From: Pseudoxanthomonas dokdonensis | GTDB taxonomy: Bacteria; Pseudomonadota; Gammaproteobacteria; Xanthomonadales; Xanthomonadaceae | Direction: 5' to 3' | NCBI RefSeq assembly: GCF_001431405.1 | Contig: NZ_LDJL01000007.1 | Location: forward strand, 248,001-312,000 | DNA length: 64,000 bases | Shown: positions 18,299 through 26,538 of the stretch, piece after piece | Numbering within the stretch: the stretch's first letter is position 1 | Layout: the number at the start of each line of letters is the position of its first letter | Position numbers and translations under genes: made by a program | The notes under the pieces: generated by a model | What the model saw: only the letters and a program-made list of their open reading frames with translations | Told to the model about the DNA's origin: nothing | Database searches by the model: none

Positions 18299-18327
18299 TT
18301 GACATGCCGAAAAAGCGTGATTAGGTT
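18299..18327 (+). promoter_or_regulatory. Candidate promoter for histone-like gene leader or small RNA
   Basis: A perfect -35 box TTGACA (18299-18304) is followed after 17 bp by a poor -10 box TAGGTT (18322-18327). A run of T residues lies just upstream (18282-18289), like an UP element. Transcription from here would give a leader of about 355 nt before the start at 18689. Confidence 0.45.
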
Positions 18328-18472
18328 TCGCGCAGCAGAGTGTTTCTGCGAATACAGGTGCGTTCGATCAACACGACAGAGCGAGAGACAAAGTGGACCC
18401 ACGTCCAAGCCGGCGACTCGGCGGACGCAGGCAAGGCTTCCCTCAAAAATCGTGTGCACCGCAATATCACCG

Positions 18473-18501
18473 ACACCCGTGCCGCTGGTTGGCACGGGTG
18501 T
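18473..18501 (+). other. Perfect 11-bp RNA hairpin in the leader
   Basis: ACACCCGTGCC (18473-18483) pairs fully with GGCACGGGTGT (18491-18501) around a 7-nt loop. Only TCTTGT follows, so it is not a classical terminator. It could end a small RNA or be part of a leader structure. Confidence 0.6.
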
Positions 18502-18688
18502 TCTTGTATGGGTAGGGGACCTCGTTCGACGATGGATGGTCTCCAAGGAATCCGCCTAAGCGCGCATGTCGCGTCGGCGGCAGCTGGCGGGCCGGAGGCC
18601 CGCGGCGCTTTTGCAACTGGGCCTGCCTGCGGGCAGTAGTGCTTCAACGGATGTCTCTATCCACAGTCAACAGACGAGGAACCATCAC

Positions 18689-19219
18689 ATGGCAATGAAA
18701 AAAGCCGCCAAGAAAAAACCGGCCAAGAAAGCCACCAAGAAAGCTGCCAAGAAGGCAGTAGCCAAGAAGACCGCGAAGAAGGCAGCCAAGAAGGTCGCCA
18801 AGAAGAAAGTAGCCAAGAAGGTCGCGAAGAAGGCAACCCGCAAGGTCGCCAAGAAAGCCACCAAGAAGGTCGCCAAGAAGCGCGTAGCCAAGGCCGCCAA
18901 GAAGAAGGTTGCCAAGAAAGTCGCCAAGAAGGCCACCAAGAAGGTCGCCAAGAAGCGCGTAGCCAAGGCCGCCAAGAAGAAGGTCGCCAAGAAAGTTGCC
19001 AAGAAAGCAGCCAAAAAGGTCGCCAAGAAGCGCGTAGCCAAGGTTGCCAAGAAGAAAGTTGCCAAGAAGGTAGCCAAGAAAGCCGTCAAGAAGGCCGCGA
19101 AGAAGGCCGTCGCCAAGAAGGCTGGCAAGAAAGCAGCGAAGAAGGCCGTCCGCAAGGTCGCACGCAGGAAGAAAGCGGCCCCGGTCGCGCTGCCGGCAAC
19201 CCCGGCTCCGCTGATCTAA
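18689..19219 (+). CDS. Lys/Ala-rich histone H1-like DNA-binding protein
   Basis: The 176-residue protein is made almost only of Lys, Ala, Val, Thr and Arg in KKAxKKVAKK-type repeats, ending in a Pro/Ala/Leu tail (APVALPATPAPLI). It resembles eukaryotic H1 C-terminal tails and bacterial proteins such as AlgP of Pseudomonas and chlamydial Hc2. The start is the ATG at 18689, 8 bp after GAGGA; upstream in-frame codons would add a non-repetitive stretch. The protein must be highly basic and disordered, binding DNA or RNA without sequence preference. It has its own promoter region and terminator. Repeat number is likely to vary between strains by slippage. Confidence 0.9.
   Translation: MAMKKAAKKKPAKKATKKAAKKAVAKKTAKKAAKKVAKKKVAKKVAKKATRKVAKKATKKVAKKRVAKAAKKKVAKKVAKKATKKVAKKRVAKAAKKKVAKKVAKKAAKKVAKKRVAKVAKKKVAKKVAKKAVKKAAKKAVAKKAGKKAAKKAVRKVARRKKAAPVALPATPAPLI
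18851..19075 (+). repeat. Three tandem 75-bp coding repeats
   Basis: Residues 55-79, 80-104 and 105-129 of the histone-like protein are near-identical 25-residue units (KKATKKVAKKRVAKAAKKKV...). At DNA level they form three direct 75-bp repeats, the third diverging slightly. Unit length is a multiple of three, so gain or loss keeps the frame. Confidence 0.85.
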
Positions 19220-19248
19220 GCAAACCCCGATTAGCCGTAAACCATCAG

Positions 19249-19286
19249 ACTCCTTCCCGTGCCCAGCGGGAAGGAGTTTTTTTTTT
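19249..19286 (+). terminator. Rho-independent terminator of histone-like gene
   Basis: An 11-bp perfect stem ACTCCTTCCCG / CGGGAAGGAGT (19249-19259, 19267-19277) is followed by a run of T residues to 19286. Confidence 0.95.
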
Positions 19287-19393
19287 GCGCCGGCTGGTGA
19301 GCGTCGGCAACCGGCCGCGAGTCACCAGCTGCTATCCTCTGCCACCTTCAGGCGGCGCCCGGTGGCGCCATCTCGCACGGTGGAGAGCCAAGC

Positions 19394-19960
19394 ATGAAAC
19401 TCATCAAGTGGGCGCTGGCCCTTGCAGTGTTGCTGGGGGTAGTGATCACAGGCGGCAGCCTGTTGCTGCCGGCCAGTAGCCACGTCGAGCGTTCCGTCAT
19501 CATCCATCGGTCACCGGCGCAGGTATTCGCGGTGCTCAACTCGTTCGAACAGTTCAACCAGTGGTCGCCATGGGCGGCGCTGGACCCGCAGGCGACCTAC
19601 CGCTATGCCGGTCCGAGCTCCGGCAAGGGTGCGACGATGAGCTGGAGCGGCACTCCAGCCATCGGCAATGGACGCCAGGAGATCCTGGAAAGCATCCACG
19701 ATCGCAAGGTGACGGTGGCGCTGGATTTCGAAGGCAACCGTGCCCGCTCGACCTATACCCTGACTCCGCTGGCCGAAGGTACCCGGGTGACCTGGGCATT
19801 CGACAGCGACCATGGCTTCAATCCGATGGCACGCTGGTTCGGCCTGCTGTTCGAGCGCATGCTCGGTCCTGATTTCGAGAATGGCCTGCAACGGCTGAAG
19901 GCATTGCTGGAGTCTGCCGGGCCTGCGGCGGCTGCCGCATCCAGCGCCGAGTCGCGGTGA
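19394..19960 (+). CDS. SRPBCC (polyketide cyclase/START-like) family protein, membrane-anchored
   Basis: The 188-residue protein has an N-terminal signal anchor (~residues 5-25), then an SRPBCC lipid/hydrophobic-ligand fold: RSVIIHRSPAQVFAVLNSFEQFNQWSPW at ~33-60, in which the I-x-A/S-P-x-x-V-F pattern and the following W are the family signature. The later strand TRVTWAFDSDHGFNPMARW and a C-terminal helix (FENGLQRLKALLES) complete the helix-grip fold. GGAGAG lies 7 bp before the ATG. Such proteins bind hydrophobic ligands, but the ligand is unknown. The gene stands alone and converges on the beta-lactamase-like gene across a shared terminator. Confidence 0.85.
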   Translation: MKLIKWALALAVLLGVVITGGSLLLPASSHVERSVIIHRSPAQVFAVLNSFEQFNQWSPWAALDPQATYRYAGPSSGKGATMSWSGTPAIGNGRQEILESIHDRKVTVALDFEGNRARSTYTLTPLAEGTRVTWAFDSDHGFNPMARWFGLLFERMLGPDFENGLQRLKALLESAGPAAAAASSAESR

Positions 19961-19992
19961 TCACGCAGGCCGGACAGCGCCCGTCGCAGGCA

Positions 19993-20026
19993 AAAAAATC
20001 CCGCGGGTGATGCCGCGGGATTTTTT
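19993..20026. terminator. Bidirectional terminator
   Basis: TCCCGCGG / CCGCGGGA (19999-20006, 20013-20020) with A residues on the left and T residues on the right serves the two convergent genes around it. Confidence 0.9.
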
Positions 20027-20049
20027 GTTCAAGCCGTGGCCAGCCGTTA

Positions 20050-21438
20050 TCAATCCGGTGAAGCGGTGGCTTTGCTGCCGGCACTGCCGGCGGGTTCGCC
20101 GGGGTCCTGCTGACTGTCGGCCATCAACAGATCGCTGTCGTCCAGCGAAACGTCGAGCCAATCGCCGGCGGGTACTTCCAGGGCGCGGTCAAGCATGGCC
20201 GGCAGCAGTCCGGACGGCACGCTGCTTTCGCCATTCCAGAGTACGGCAATGCCCAGGTCACGCTCCGGCACCAACGCGATCAGGCCGCGATAGCCCTGCA
20301 CGGCGCCGGCATGGAACACCACTTGATGACCGGCGTAGTCGAACACGCGCCAGCCGATCGCATAACTGGCGGCATCGACCCGTTGCCGGCGCCAGCCGGA
20401 ACGCATCTGGTCAGGGGTGGAAATGATCGGCGCGTGCAGGGTCGCCAGCAGCGGTGCCGGCAATACGTCCGGCCGGTGCCCGGTCTGTGCGGCCAGCCAC
20501 TGCGCCATGTCGCTGATGCTGGCATTGACGCCGGCGGCCGGCGCCAACCGATAGTAGGTCGGCTTGGGTGCAATCGATACCCAGCCATTGCGGCTGCGCA
20601 CATGCGGCCGCGCCCAGCTCGGGCTGGATTCAATCCCGGCCAGGCCCATGCTGGCATCGTTCATGCCGAGCGGCTTGAAGATGCGGCGATCAACGGCCTG
20701 CTCGTAGAAACCGCCAGTGGCCGCGAACACCATGTCGCCGACCAGGCTGAAAGCCACGTTCTGGTAGGCGTAGCATTGGCCGGGCTGGCAGCTCAACGGG
20801 GCCGACGCCAGGCGATGGGCGACGGTGTAGTACTCGGCATTGCCTTCGATGTCGCGGTCAAACGCGTTGTGCGATTTCAGACCGACCCTGTGGCTGAGCA
20901 GATCCGCGACGGTGACCTTGCGTGTCGCGGCCGGATCGCTGAGCTGGAAATCGGGAACGTAATCGCCGACCTTGCTGTCCCAGCGCAGTGAGCCATCCTG
21001 CACCAGCAGGCCGGTCAAGGTGCCGGCAAAGGCTTTTGACAACGAAGCCAGCCGGAACACGGTGTGGGCGTTGACCGGTTGCGGCGAGGACACATCGGTG
21101 ACGCCGTAACCCTTGGCACTGAGCACGCGGCCGTTCTGGACCACCGCCACGGCCAGGCCGGGCACGCGCTGACCGATGGTCATCTGCTCGGCGGCGCGTT
21201 CGAAGGCGCTGACGTCGAACGTTGCCGGCAACGGCAGGCTGCCCGGCATCGGCGCGGTGGAGACGGCGGCTGGCGCCGGCGTGCTGGTCCTGGCCGGCAG
21301 CGGCTGCGCCGCCGGCGCGGTGTTGCGGGCCAATGGCAGCGGCGTCTGCGCGGTGGATGCCAGCGTCAGCGGAACCAGCAGGCCCAGCAGGCCCCAGCGC
21401 ATGGAACGGATCGGTCGCCGTTTCAGCATCTCTTTCAT
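20050..21438 (-). CDS. Serine beta-lactamase-like hydrolase (class C / esterase-type), exported
   Basis: The 462-residue protein uses the ATG at 21438, just before basic residues and a hydrophobic signal segment (WGLLGLLVPLTLAS, ~residues 15-28). A Pro/Ala-rich linker follows (~30-75). The beta-lactamase fold shows the SxxK motif as SLSK (S132, K135) and the YxN motif as YQN (Y225, N227). The third motif is HAG (near residue 395) rather than KTG, as in esterase- or peptidase-type members (EstB, D-aminopeptidases). A periplasmic location is likely. Substrate may be a peptide, ester or beta-lactam; the HxG motif makes a true resistance enzyme less likely. Confidence 0.85.
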   Translation of the reverse strand: MKEMLKRRPIRSMRWGLLGLLVPLTLASTAQTPLPLARNTAPAAQPLPARTSTPAPAAVSTAPMPGSLPLPATFDVSAFERAAEQMTIGQRVPGLAVAVVQNGRVLSAKGYGVTDVSSPQPVNAHTVFRLASLSKAFAGTLTGLLVQDGSLRWDSKVGDYVPDFQLSDPAATRKVTVADLLSHRVGLKSHNAFDRDIEGNAEYYTVAHRLASAPLSCQPGQCYAYQNVAFSLVGDMVFAATGGFYEQAVDRRIFKPLGMNDASMGLAGIESSPSWARPHVRSRNGWVSIAPKPTYYRLAPAAGVNASISDMAQWLAAQTGHRPDVLPAPLLATLHAPIISTPDQMRSGWRRQRVDAASYAIGWRVFDYAGHQVVFHAGAVQGYRGLIALVPERDLGIAVLWNGESSVPSGLLPAMLDRALEVPAGDWLDVSLDDSDLLMADSQQDPGEPAGSAGSKATASPD

Positions 21439-21518
21439 CGTCGTTAATGCCTGCGTAAGCTGTGCCTCAGGCGATGATAACGTCGCTTTTCGCCATAGCA
21501 CAAATAGGGAGAGGTTCG

Positions 21519-22121
21519 ATGTCCATGTGGTTCATCTTGTTGATGATTATCGGGTTGGTCGTCGTCGTCGTGCTGTGGGGCGTGGGCGTCTATAACGGCT
21601 TGATTACAGCGAGGAATCAGTTCAAGAACGCGTTCGCGCAGATTGATGTCCAGCTGCAACGCCGCTTCGATCTGATCCCCAATCTGGTCGAGACCGCCAA
21701 GGCTTACATGAACCACGAGCGCGAAACCCTCGAAGCCGTGGTCGCGGCGCGCTCGGCGGCACAGGCCGGCCTGGCCGCAGCCAAAGCCAATCCTGGCGAC
21801 CCCCAGGCGATGGCGCAACTGGCGGCGGCGCAGGGCCAGCTGAATACGGGTCTGGGGCGCCTGTTGGCGGTGGCCGAGGCGTATCCGGAGCTCAAGGCCA
21901 ACCAGAACATGATGCAGTTGAACGAAGAGCTGACCAGCACTGAAAACAAGGTCGCCTTCGCCCGCCAGGCCTACAACGATGCGGTAATGGCCTACAACAT
22001 CCGCCGCGAGACATTCCCCGCCAGCGCCATCGCCGGGCATTTCCAGTTCGCGCCGGCCGCGTTGCTGGATATCCCGGACGACAAGCCGCAGGTGCGCGAA
22101 GCGCCGAAGGTGCAGTTCTGA
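21519..22121 (+). CDS. LemA family protein
   Basis: The 200-residue protein has one N-terminal membrane segment (~residues 3-24) and the LemA helical domain: the YNGLITARNQFKNAFAQIDVQLQRR stretch in part, then DLIPNLVETAKAYMNHE (~52-68), the family's best conserved signature, and a C-terminal NIRRETFPASAIAGHFQF (~160-178). AGGGAGAGG is placed well before the ATG at 21519. LemA proteins lie in the inner membrane and are very often paired with M48 or HtpX-type proteases, as here, where the protease gene starts 48 bp later. Molecular function is unknown; a role in envelope stress is likely. Confidence 0.93.
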   Translation: MSMWFILLMIIGLVVVVVLWGVGVYNGLITARNQFKNAFAQIDVQLQRRFDLIPNLVETAKAYMNHERETLEAVVAARSAAQAGLAAAKANPGDPQAMAQLAAAQGQLNTGLGRLLAVAEAYPELKANQNMMQLNEELTSTENKVAFARQAYNDAVMAYNIRRETFPASAIAGHFQFAPAALLDIPDDKPQVREAPKVQF

Positions 22122-22169
22122 TGCCGGCGCCGTTCGCGCCGCGGTTGCCGCAGTGAGAGGCCGGCTTCG

Positions 22170-24068
22170 ATGAATTTCTTCGAACACCAGGCCGCCGCGC
22201 GACGCGGTTCAGTGCGGATGCTGGTGCTGTTCGCGCTGGCCGTGGTCGGCATCGTGGTCGCGGTCGATATTGCCGCGGCGGTGCTGCTGGCGGGCACCGG
22301 CCGACCACTGGCCGGTGGCCTGGCGGTCGCCACGCTGGCAACGCTGGCAGTGATCGGGCTGGGCAGTCTGTATCGCATCGCCAGCCTGCGCGCGGGCGGC
22401 GACGCGGTGGCATTGCAACTGGGCGCGACCCCGGTGGCGGAGGACACCCGCGAGCCGTCGCTGCGCAGGCTGCGCAACGTGGTCGAGGAGATTGCCATCG
22501 CCTCCGGGGTACCGGTGCCGCGCCTGTACGTACTGGAGCAGGAAGCGGGCATCAATGCGTTCGCCGCCGGCTATTCGACCGCCGATGCGGTGGTGGCGGT
22601 GACCCGCGGTGCGCTGGACCGGCTCAATCGCGATGAACTGCAGGGGGTGATCGCGCATGAGTTCAGCCATGTCCTCAACGGCGACATGCGATTGAACCTG
22701 CGCCTGATCGGATTGCTGTTCGGGATCATGATGCTGAGCATCATCGGCCAGCGCATCCTGCTGTACGGCCGCTTTGGTCGCAGCCGCGACGGAATGCCCG
22801 TGCTGGTGGTGGCGTTGGTGGCGATGCTGGTCGGTGCCATCGGCCTGTTCTTCGGCCGCATGATCAAGGCCGGCGTCAGCCGCCAACGCGAACTGCTGGC
22901 CGATGCCTCGGCGGTGCAGTTCACCCGCCAGACCAGCGGGCTGGTCGGAGCACTGAAGAAAATTGGCGGCCTGGAAGCGGGCTCGCAGTTGAGCGACAAG
23001 GGCAAGGCCGAAGAGGTCAGCCACATGCTGTTTGGCGAGGGCGCGCATTTCTCGCGCTGGTTCGCCACCCATCCGCCCCTGGCCGAACGGATCCGCCGGC
23101 TGGACCCGCTGTTTGATCCACGGCAACTCGAAGCACTGTCGCGGCGCTGGGCCGTCAACCCACCCGATGGCATGCAGGAAGACCTGGCGATGGGCCTGGT
23201 GGCGGCATCGCCAGCGCCGTTGCCGGCGGCGACCACGCAGCTGACGGTGACACCGCCGATGGTCGCCTTGCAGGTGGCAACGCCTGCGGCCGACGATTAC
23301 CAGCGTGCACACGAGTTGGCTCTGAGCCTGGACCCGGAACTGCGCGAACTGGCCAACCAGCGCGATCAGGCGATGCCGCTGCTGCTGGCCTTGTTGCTGG
23401 ACGATGCAACGGCCATCGCCGCCAGGCAGCGGATCGAAATCACCTCGCGGCTGGGCCAGTCGATGGCCGATCAGGCCGTGCAGCTGAAGTCCGGGCCGTT
23501 GCATTCACTGCATCCGATGCTGCGGCTGCCGCTGGCCAGCCTGGTGTTTCCGGTGCTGCGATTGCGCCCGCGTCCGCAGCTGCAGGAATTCATCGATACG
23601 GTGGAGGCGATCGTGCACGCGGACGGACAGGTGTCGCTGTTCGAATACTGCCTGGCGCGGCTGCTGCAGGTGCAGCTGCGCGAATCGCTGGATCCGGGCC
23701 GGCATACGCGCTTTGGCCGGCGCAAGCCGGGCAGTGTGCGCCAGGAATTCGCGACCTTGCTGGCAGTGGTGGCGCAGGCCGGCAGCGACGACCCGGCGCA
23801 GGCCCAGCGCGCCTACCTGATGGGCATGCAACGGGTGCTGCCGCGCGACCATCTCCCTTACGCACCGCCAGCACAGGGCGTGCAGGCGCTGGACGCGGTA
23901 TGGCAGCCATTGGACATGCTGGACCCGCTGGCCAAGCAGGTGCTGGTGGAGGCGATCACCGACGCGATTTCACATGACGGCCGGGTCACCGTCGCCGAAT
24001 CGGAACTGCTGCGGACCCTGTGCGGCGTGTTGCACTGTCCGCTGCCGGCGATGCTCGAACGGCGCTGA
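22170..24068 (+). CDS. M48 family membrane metalloprotease (HtpX-like) with long C-terminal extension
   Basis: The 632-residue protein has two N-terminal TM helices (~17-42 and ~50-70), then the zinc-peptidase domain with HEFSH at residues 163-167 and the distal Glu in RQRELLADASAVQF (~245-258). Two more hydrophobic segments lie between (~178-230). After residue ~330 a long extension not found in plain HtpX includes acidic, helical sequence (EFIDTVEAIVHADGQVSLFEY, and a second similar unit near ILVEAITDAISHDGRVTV) that looks like a TerB-type tellurite-resistance helical repeat. It probably cleaves misfolded membrane proteins. It forms an operon with lemA. Confidence 0.85.
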   Translation: MNFFEHQAAARRGSVRMLVLFALAVVGIVVAVDIAAAVLLAGTGRPLAGGLAVATLATLAVIGLGSLYRIASLRAGGDAVALQLGATPVAEDTREPSLRRLRNVVEEIAIASGVPVPRLYVLEQEAGINAFAAGYSTADAVVAVTRGALDRLNRDELQGVIAHEFSHVLNGDMRLNLRLIGLLFGIMMLSIIGQRILLYGRFGRSRDGMPVLVVALVAMLVGAIGLFFGRMIKAGVSRQRELLADASAVQFTRQTSGLVGALKKIGGLEAGSQLSDKGKAEEVSHMLFGEGAHFSRWFATHPPLAERIRRLDPLFDPRQLEALSRRWAVNPPDGMQEDLAMGLVAASPAPLPAATTQLTVTPPMVALQVATPAADDYQRAHELALSLDPELRELANQRDQAMPLLLALLLDDATAIAARQRIEITSRLGQSMADQAVQLKSGPLHSLHPMLRLPLASLVFPVLRLRPRPQLQEFIDTVEAIVHADGQVSLFEYCLARLLQVQLRESLDPGRHTRFGRRKPGSVRQEFATLLAVVAQAGSDDPAQAQRAYLMGMQRVLPRDHLPYAPPAQGVQALDAVWQPLDMLDPLAKQVLVEAITDAISHDGRVTVAESELLRTLCGVLHCPLPAMLERR

Positions 24069-24164
24069 TCCGGCAGGACTGGTGATGTTGCAGCGCATCG
24101 GATACCGTGCGCGAAAGCTGGCGCTTGGCGCCGTTGACCTCTCTTATCCGATTGCCCTGTTGCC

Positions 24165-25517
24165 ATGACTGCCGCGACCGCCACACGCTGGGGACGATTC
24201 CGCACCAACTTCAGCGAGTCACCACCGCTGGCGTGGGCATTCGTGTATTTTTTCTGCCTGCTCAGCGGCTACTACGTGCTGCGGCCGGTACGCGAGGCGA
24301 TGGGTGCTTCGTCCGACATCCAGGCGGTGTTCCCGCTGGCGATGATCGACTTCTTCGCGGCCCATGATCTGGACCTGCGTGATTTTGCCTTGCAGGTGTT
24401 GTTCACCTGTACGTTCCTGATCATGCTGCTGCTGCAGCCGGTCTACGGCTGGCTGGTCAGCCGTTACCCGCGACGGGTGTTCCTGCCGGTGGTGTACGGG
24501 TTCTTCATCGTTACCCTGCTGGGCTTCTACCTGATGTTCCATGCCGGGATACCGGGCCGTGGGATGGCGTTCTTCCTGTGGGTGACGGTATTCAACCTGT
24601 TCGCGGTGGCGGTGTTCTGGAGTTTCATGGCCGATGTATTCAGCAACGAGGAAGCGCGCCGCTTGTATGGCTACATCGGCGCTGCCGGCACCATGGGCGC
24701 GTTCCTCGGGCCGATCCTGACCCGCAGCCTGGTGGAACGGATCGGGATCGCCAACCTGATGCTGGTGTCGGCCGGTTTCCTGTCGGTCTGCATCCTCTGC
24801 CTGCTGCGCCTGCGGCGCTGGGCGGTGCAGCGTGAGCAGGCGCGAGGCCGTAGCAACGGCGAATTGCCGATGGGCGGCAGCATCATGGCCGGCCTGACCC
24901 TGGTCGCGCGCGAACCGCTGCTGCGCTGGATGGCGGTGATGGTGGTGTTCGGGGTCGGCATCGGCACGTTGCTGTACAACGAACAGGCCGCCATCGTGCG
25001 CCGGTTCTATACCGATGCCGCTGCCAGCACCAGCTACTACGCGACCATCGATCTGGCGGTCAACAGCTTGACCCTGCTGATCCAGTTGTCGCTGACCCGG
25101 CTGCTGCTGTCACGCTATGGCATTGCCCCGGCGTTGCTGGTGCCGGCGTTTGCGATAATCCTTGGCTTCTCGGCGCTGGCCGCGTCACCGCTGCCGCTGA
25201 TGGTGGCGATAGTGCAGGTGATCACCCGCGCCAGTGAGTTTTCGCTGGCCAAGCCGGCGCGCGAAACCATCTATACGCGGGTGCAGCGCGAGTGGCGCTA
25301 CAAGGCCGGCGCGGCGATCGATACCGTCATCTATCGCGGGGCCGATCTGAGTTTCGTCTGGTTGCACAAGCTGCTGTCCAGCTTCGGTTCGCAGCTGGTG
25401 TTTGTTGGGGGGCTTGCGGCTGCCTGCGGCATGACCGTCGGTGCGTGGCGATTGCTGCGCGAGGAAGCCAAGCTGCCGCGCGAGCGGACCACCGGCGCAC
25501 CGCAGGACGCCGGATAG
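24165..25517 (+). CDS. MFS-type NTP/NDP exchange transporter-like protein
   Basis: The 450-residue protein has about 12 TM helices and begins with YYVLRPVREAMG (~residues 36-47), the sequence typical of the bacterial branch related to the chloroplast/rickettsial ATP:ADP translocases. NLFAVAVFWSFMADVFSNEEARRLYGYIGAAGTMGAFLGP (in part, ~residues 145-185) is the other strong family hallmark. The late segment AKPARETIYTRV(..)RYKAGAAIDTVIYRG fits as well. Free-living bacteria carry such genes, and they are not proven nucleotide exchangers there, so substrate is open. No clear ribosome site precedes the ATG at 24165. The neighbours give no functional clue. Confidence 0.8.
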   Translation: MTAATATRWGRFRTNFSESPPLAWAFVYFFCLLSGYYVLRPVREAMGASSDIQAVFPLAMIDFFAAHDLDLRDFALQVLFTCTFLIMLLLQPVYGWLVSRYPRRVFLPVVYGFFIVTLLGFYLMFHAGIPGRGMAFFLWVTVFNLFAVAVFWSFMADVFSNEEARRLYGYIGAAGTMGAFLGPILTRSLVERIGIANLMLVSAGFLSVCILCLLRLRRWAVQREQARGRSNGELPMGGSIMAGLTLVAREPLLRWMAVMVVFGVGIGTLLYNEQAAIVRRFYTDAAASTSYYATIDLAVNSLTLLIQLSLTRLLLSRYGIAPALLVPAFAIILGFSALAASPLPLMVAIVQVITRASEFSLAKPARETIYTRVQREWRYKAGAAIDTVIYRGADLSFVWLHKLLSSFGSQLVFVGGLAAACGMTVGAWRLLREEAKLPRERTTGAPQDAG

Positions 25518-25604
25518 GCGACTGCTTGTCGACGGTGATGACCGGACGCCACAATGCAGCACGCCGCCGCCGGCCTGGCGCACCCAACCAAGGAGTGAAC
25601 AATC

Positions 25605-25961
25605 ATGATGATGACGATCGCGGTGCTACTGATTCTGCTGGTGGCTGTGCTGCACCTGTATTTCCTGGTCCTGGAAATGTTCCTGTGGACCCGCCCGATC
25701 GGCTTGAAGACCTTCCGCAATACGCTCGAAAAAGCTGAGACCACTCGAGTGCTGGCTGCCAATCAGGGCCTGTACAACGGCTTCCTTGCCGCCGGGCTGC
25801 TGTGGGCGCTGCAGACCCAGCAATGGAACGTGGTGCTGTTCTTCCTGGGCTGCGTCATCGTTGCCGCCGGCTACGGCGCATGGAGCGTCAGCCGGCGCAT
25901 CCTGTACGTGCAGGGTGTGCCAGCGATTGCGGCGATGCTGGCCGTGCTGCTGGCCTCCTGA
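25605..25961 (+). CDS. DUF1304 family membrane protein
   Basis: The 118-residue protein has four TM helices. Family features are HLYFLVLEMFLW near residue 17-28 and NQGLYNGFLAAGLLW (~54-68). Three ATG codons follow one another (25605, 25608, 25611); AGGAG at 25591-25595 best suits the first. It is often annotated simply as a DUF1304 membrane protein with no known function. It stands between a transporter and a convergent thioesterase-like gene. Confidence 0.9.
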   Translation: MMMTIAVLLILLVAVLHLYFLVLEMFLWTRPIGLKTFRNTLEKAETTRVLAANQGLYNGFLAAGLLWALQTQQWNVVLFFLGCVIVAAGYGAWSVSRRILYVQGVPAIAAMLAVLLAS

Positions 25962-25995
25962 CCCACCGGCAGGCCACGGTGCCGGGCCTGCGAGG

Positions 25996-26463
25996 TCAGT
26001 GCCGCGGCGACACCCACATCGAAATCACCGCGCTGAAGACCACTTCGCCAGCGGTATTGCTGATCTGCACATGGACCGGCAGCGGATAGCCGCTGTCGGC
26101 GGCATGGGCGACGAACTCCGGTGAGGCGGTGGCATGCATGTCGCCGACGGCTTTCTTCAGGTACTCGACCTGCATCCCGCGCGGTATCCAGCGCATTCCC
26201 GGCGGCATGCTGGCGTCGGTGGTCAGTCCGCCAATGAACTCGGCCAGGTTGCACAGGGCAATGGCGTGAACCGTTCCCAGATGATTGCTGACCGCACGCC
26301 GGTGACGGATGCGCGCCTGTCCGCGCTGTGGTGCCAGCTCGATGATGCGCGGGGCGATGCTGCGGAAATACGGAGCTTTCCAGCACACCAGTTGCGAGAA
26401 CAGCCAGCGGCCGGGGGCCGAGCCGCCCAGCTTCTGATAGAGGGAGAGAACCGATTGGCTCAT
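25996..26463 (-). CDS. DUF4442 / hotdog-fold thioesterase-like protein
   Basis: The 155-residue protein has the hotdog features of the DUF4442 family: a central RHRRAVSNHLGTVHAIALCNLAEF stretch (~residues 52-75), with Asn, His and the helix that carries the active site in thioesterases, then YLKKAVGDMHATA (~100-112) and the final strand VVFSAVISMWVSPR. Hotdog enzymes of this kind hydrolyse acyl-CoA or acyl-ACP thioesters. It lies downstream of fadE on the same strand with a hairpin between them, so a link to fatty-acid turnover is plausible but not shown. Confidence 0.8.
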   Translation of the reverse strand: MSQSVLSLYQKLGGSAPGRWLFSQLVCWKAPYFRSIAPRIIELAPQRGQARIRHRRAVSNHLGTVHAIALCNLAEFIGGLTTDASMPPGMRWIPRGMQVEYLKKAVGDMHATASPEFVAHAADSGYPLPVHVQISNTAGEVVFSAVISMWVSPRH

Positions 26464-26494
26464 GGCGATTCCGCGTTTGCTGATGGCAGGAACG

Positions 26495-26520
26495 ACAACG
26501 GCGGGTCAGCCCGCCGTTGT
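26495..26520 (-). terminator. Strong hairpin between fadE and the thioesterase-like gene
   Basis: ACAACGGCGGG / CCCGCCGTTGT forms a perfect 11-bp stem with a 4-nt loop. No T run follows on the minus strand, so termination efficiency is uncertain; it may instead protect the fadE mRNA end. Confidence 0.5.
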
Positions 26521-26538
26521 CTGGACAAACCGGGGCGG

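Larger units (their letters stand above)
17819..18688. other. 870-bp gene-poor stretch between gcvH and the histone-like gene
   Basis: I find no convincing protein gene on either strand. Short open frames lack ribosome sites and family motifs. The first part (to ~18290) has AT-rich patches within GC-rich DNA (around 17980-18000, 18045-18060, 18145-18180, 18281-18292). From about 18299 a promoter-like element and a structured region suggest a long 5' leader or a separate small RNA before the histone-like gene. I could not match it to a known RNA family; the 6S RNA layout does not fit. Confidence 0.5.

Noticed and set aside
18335-18560. 6S RNA or another known structured RNA in the leader
   Set aside because: The terminal pairing and open-bubble layout of 6S RNA is not seen and the usual neighbour genes are missing.
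18851-19075. Repeat array that could look like a CRISPR
   Set aside because: The 75-bp units are contiguous, without spacers, and encode Lys/Ala repeats in frame.
20050-21438. Annotation as a beta-lactam resistance gene
   Set aside because: SxxK and YxN are present, but the third motif is HAG instead of KTG; esterase or peptidase function is at least as likely.
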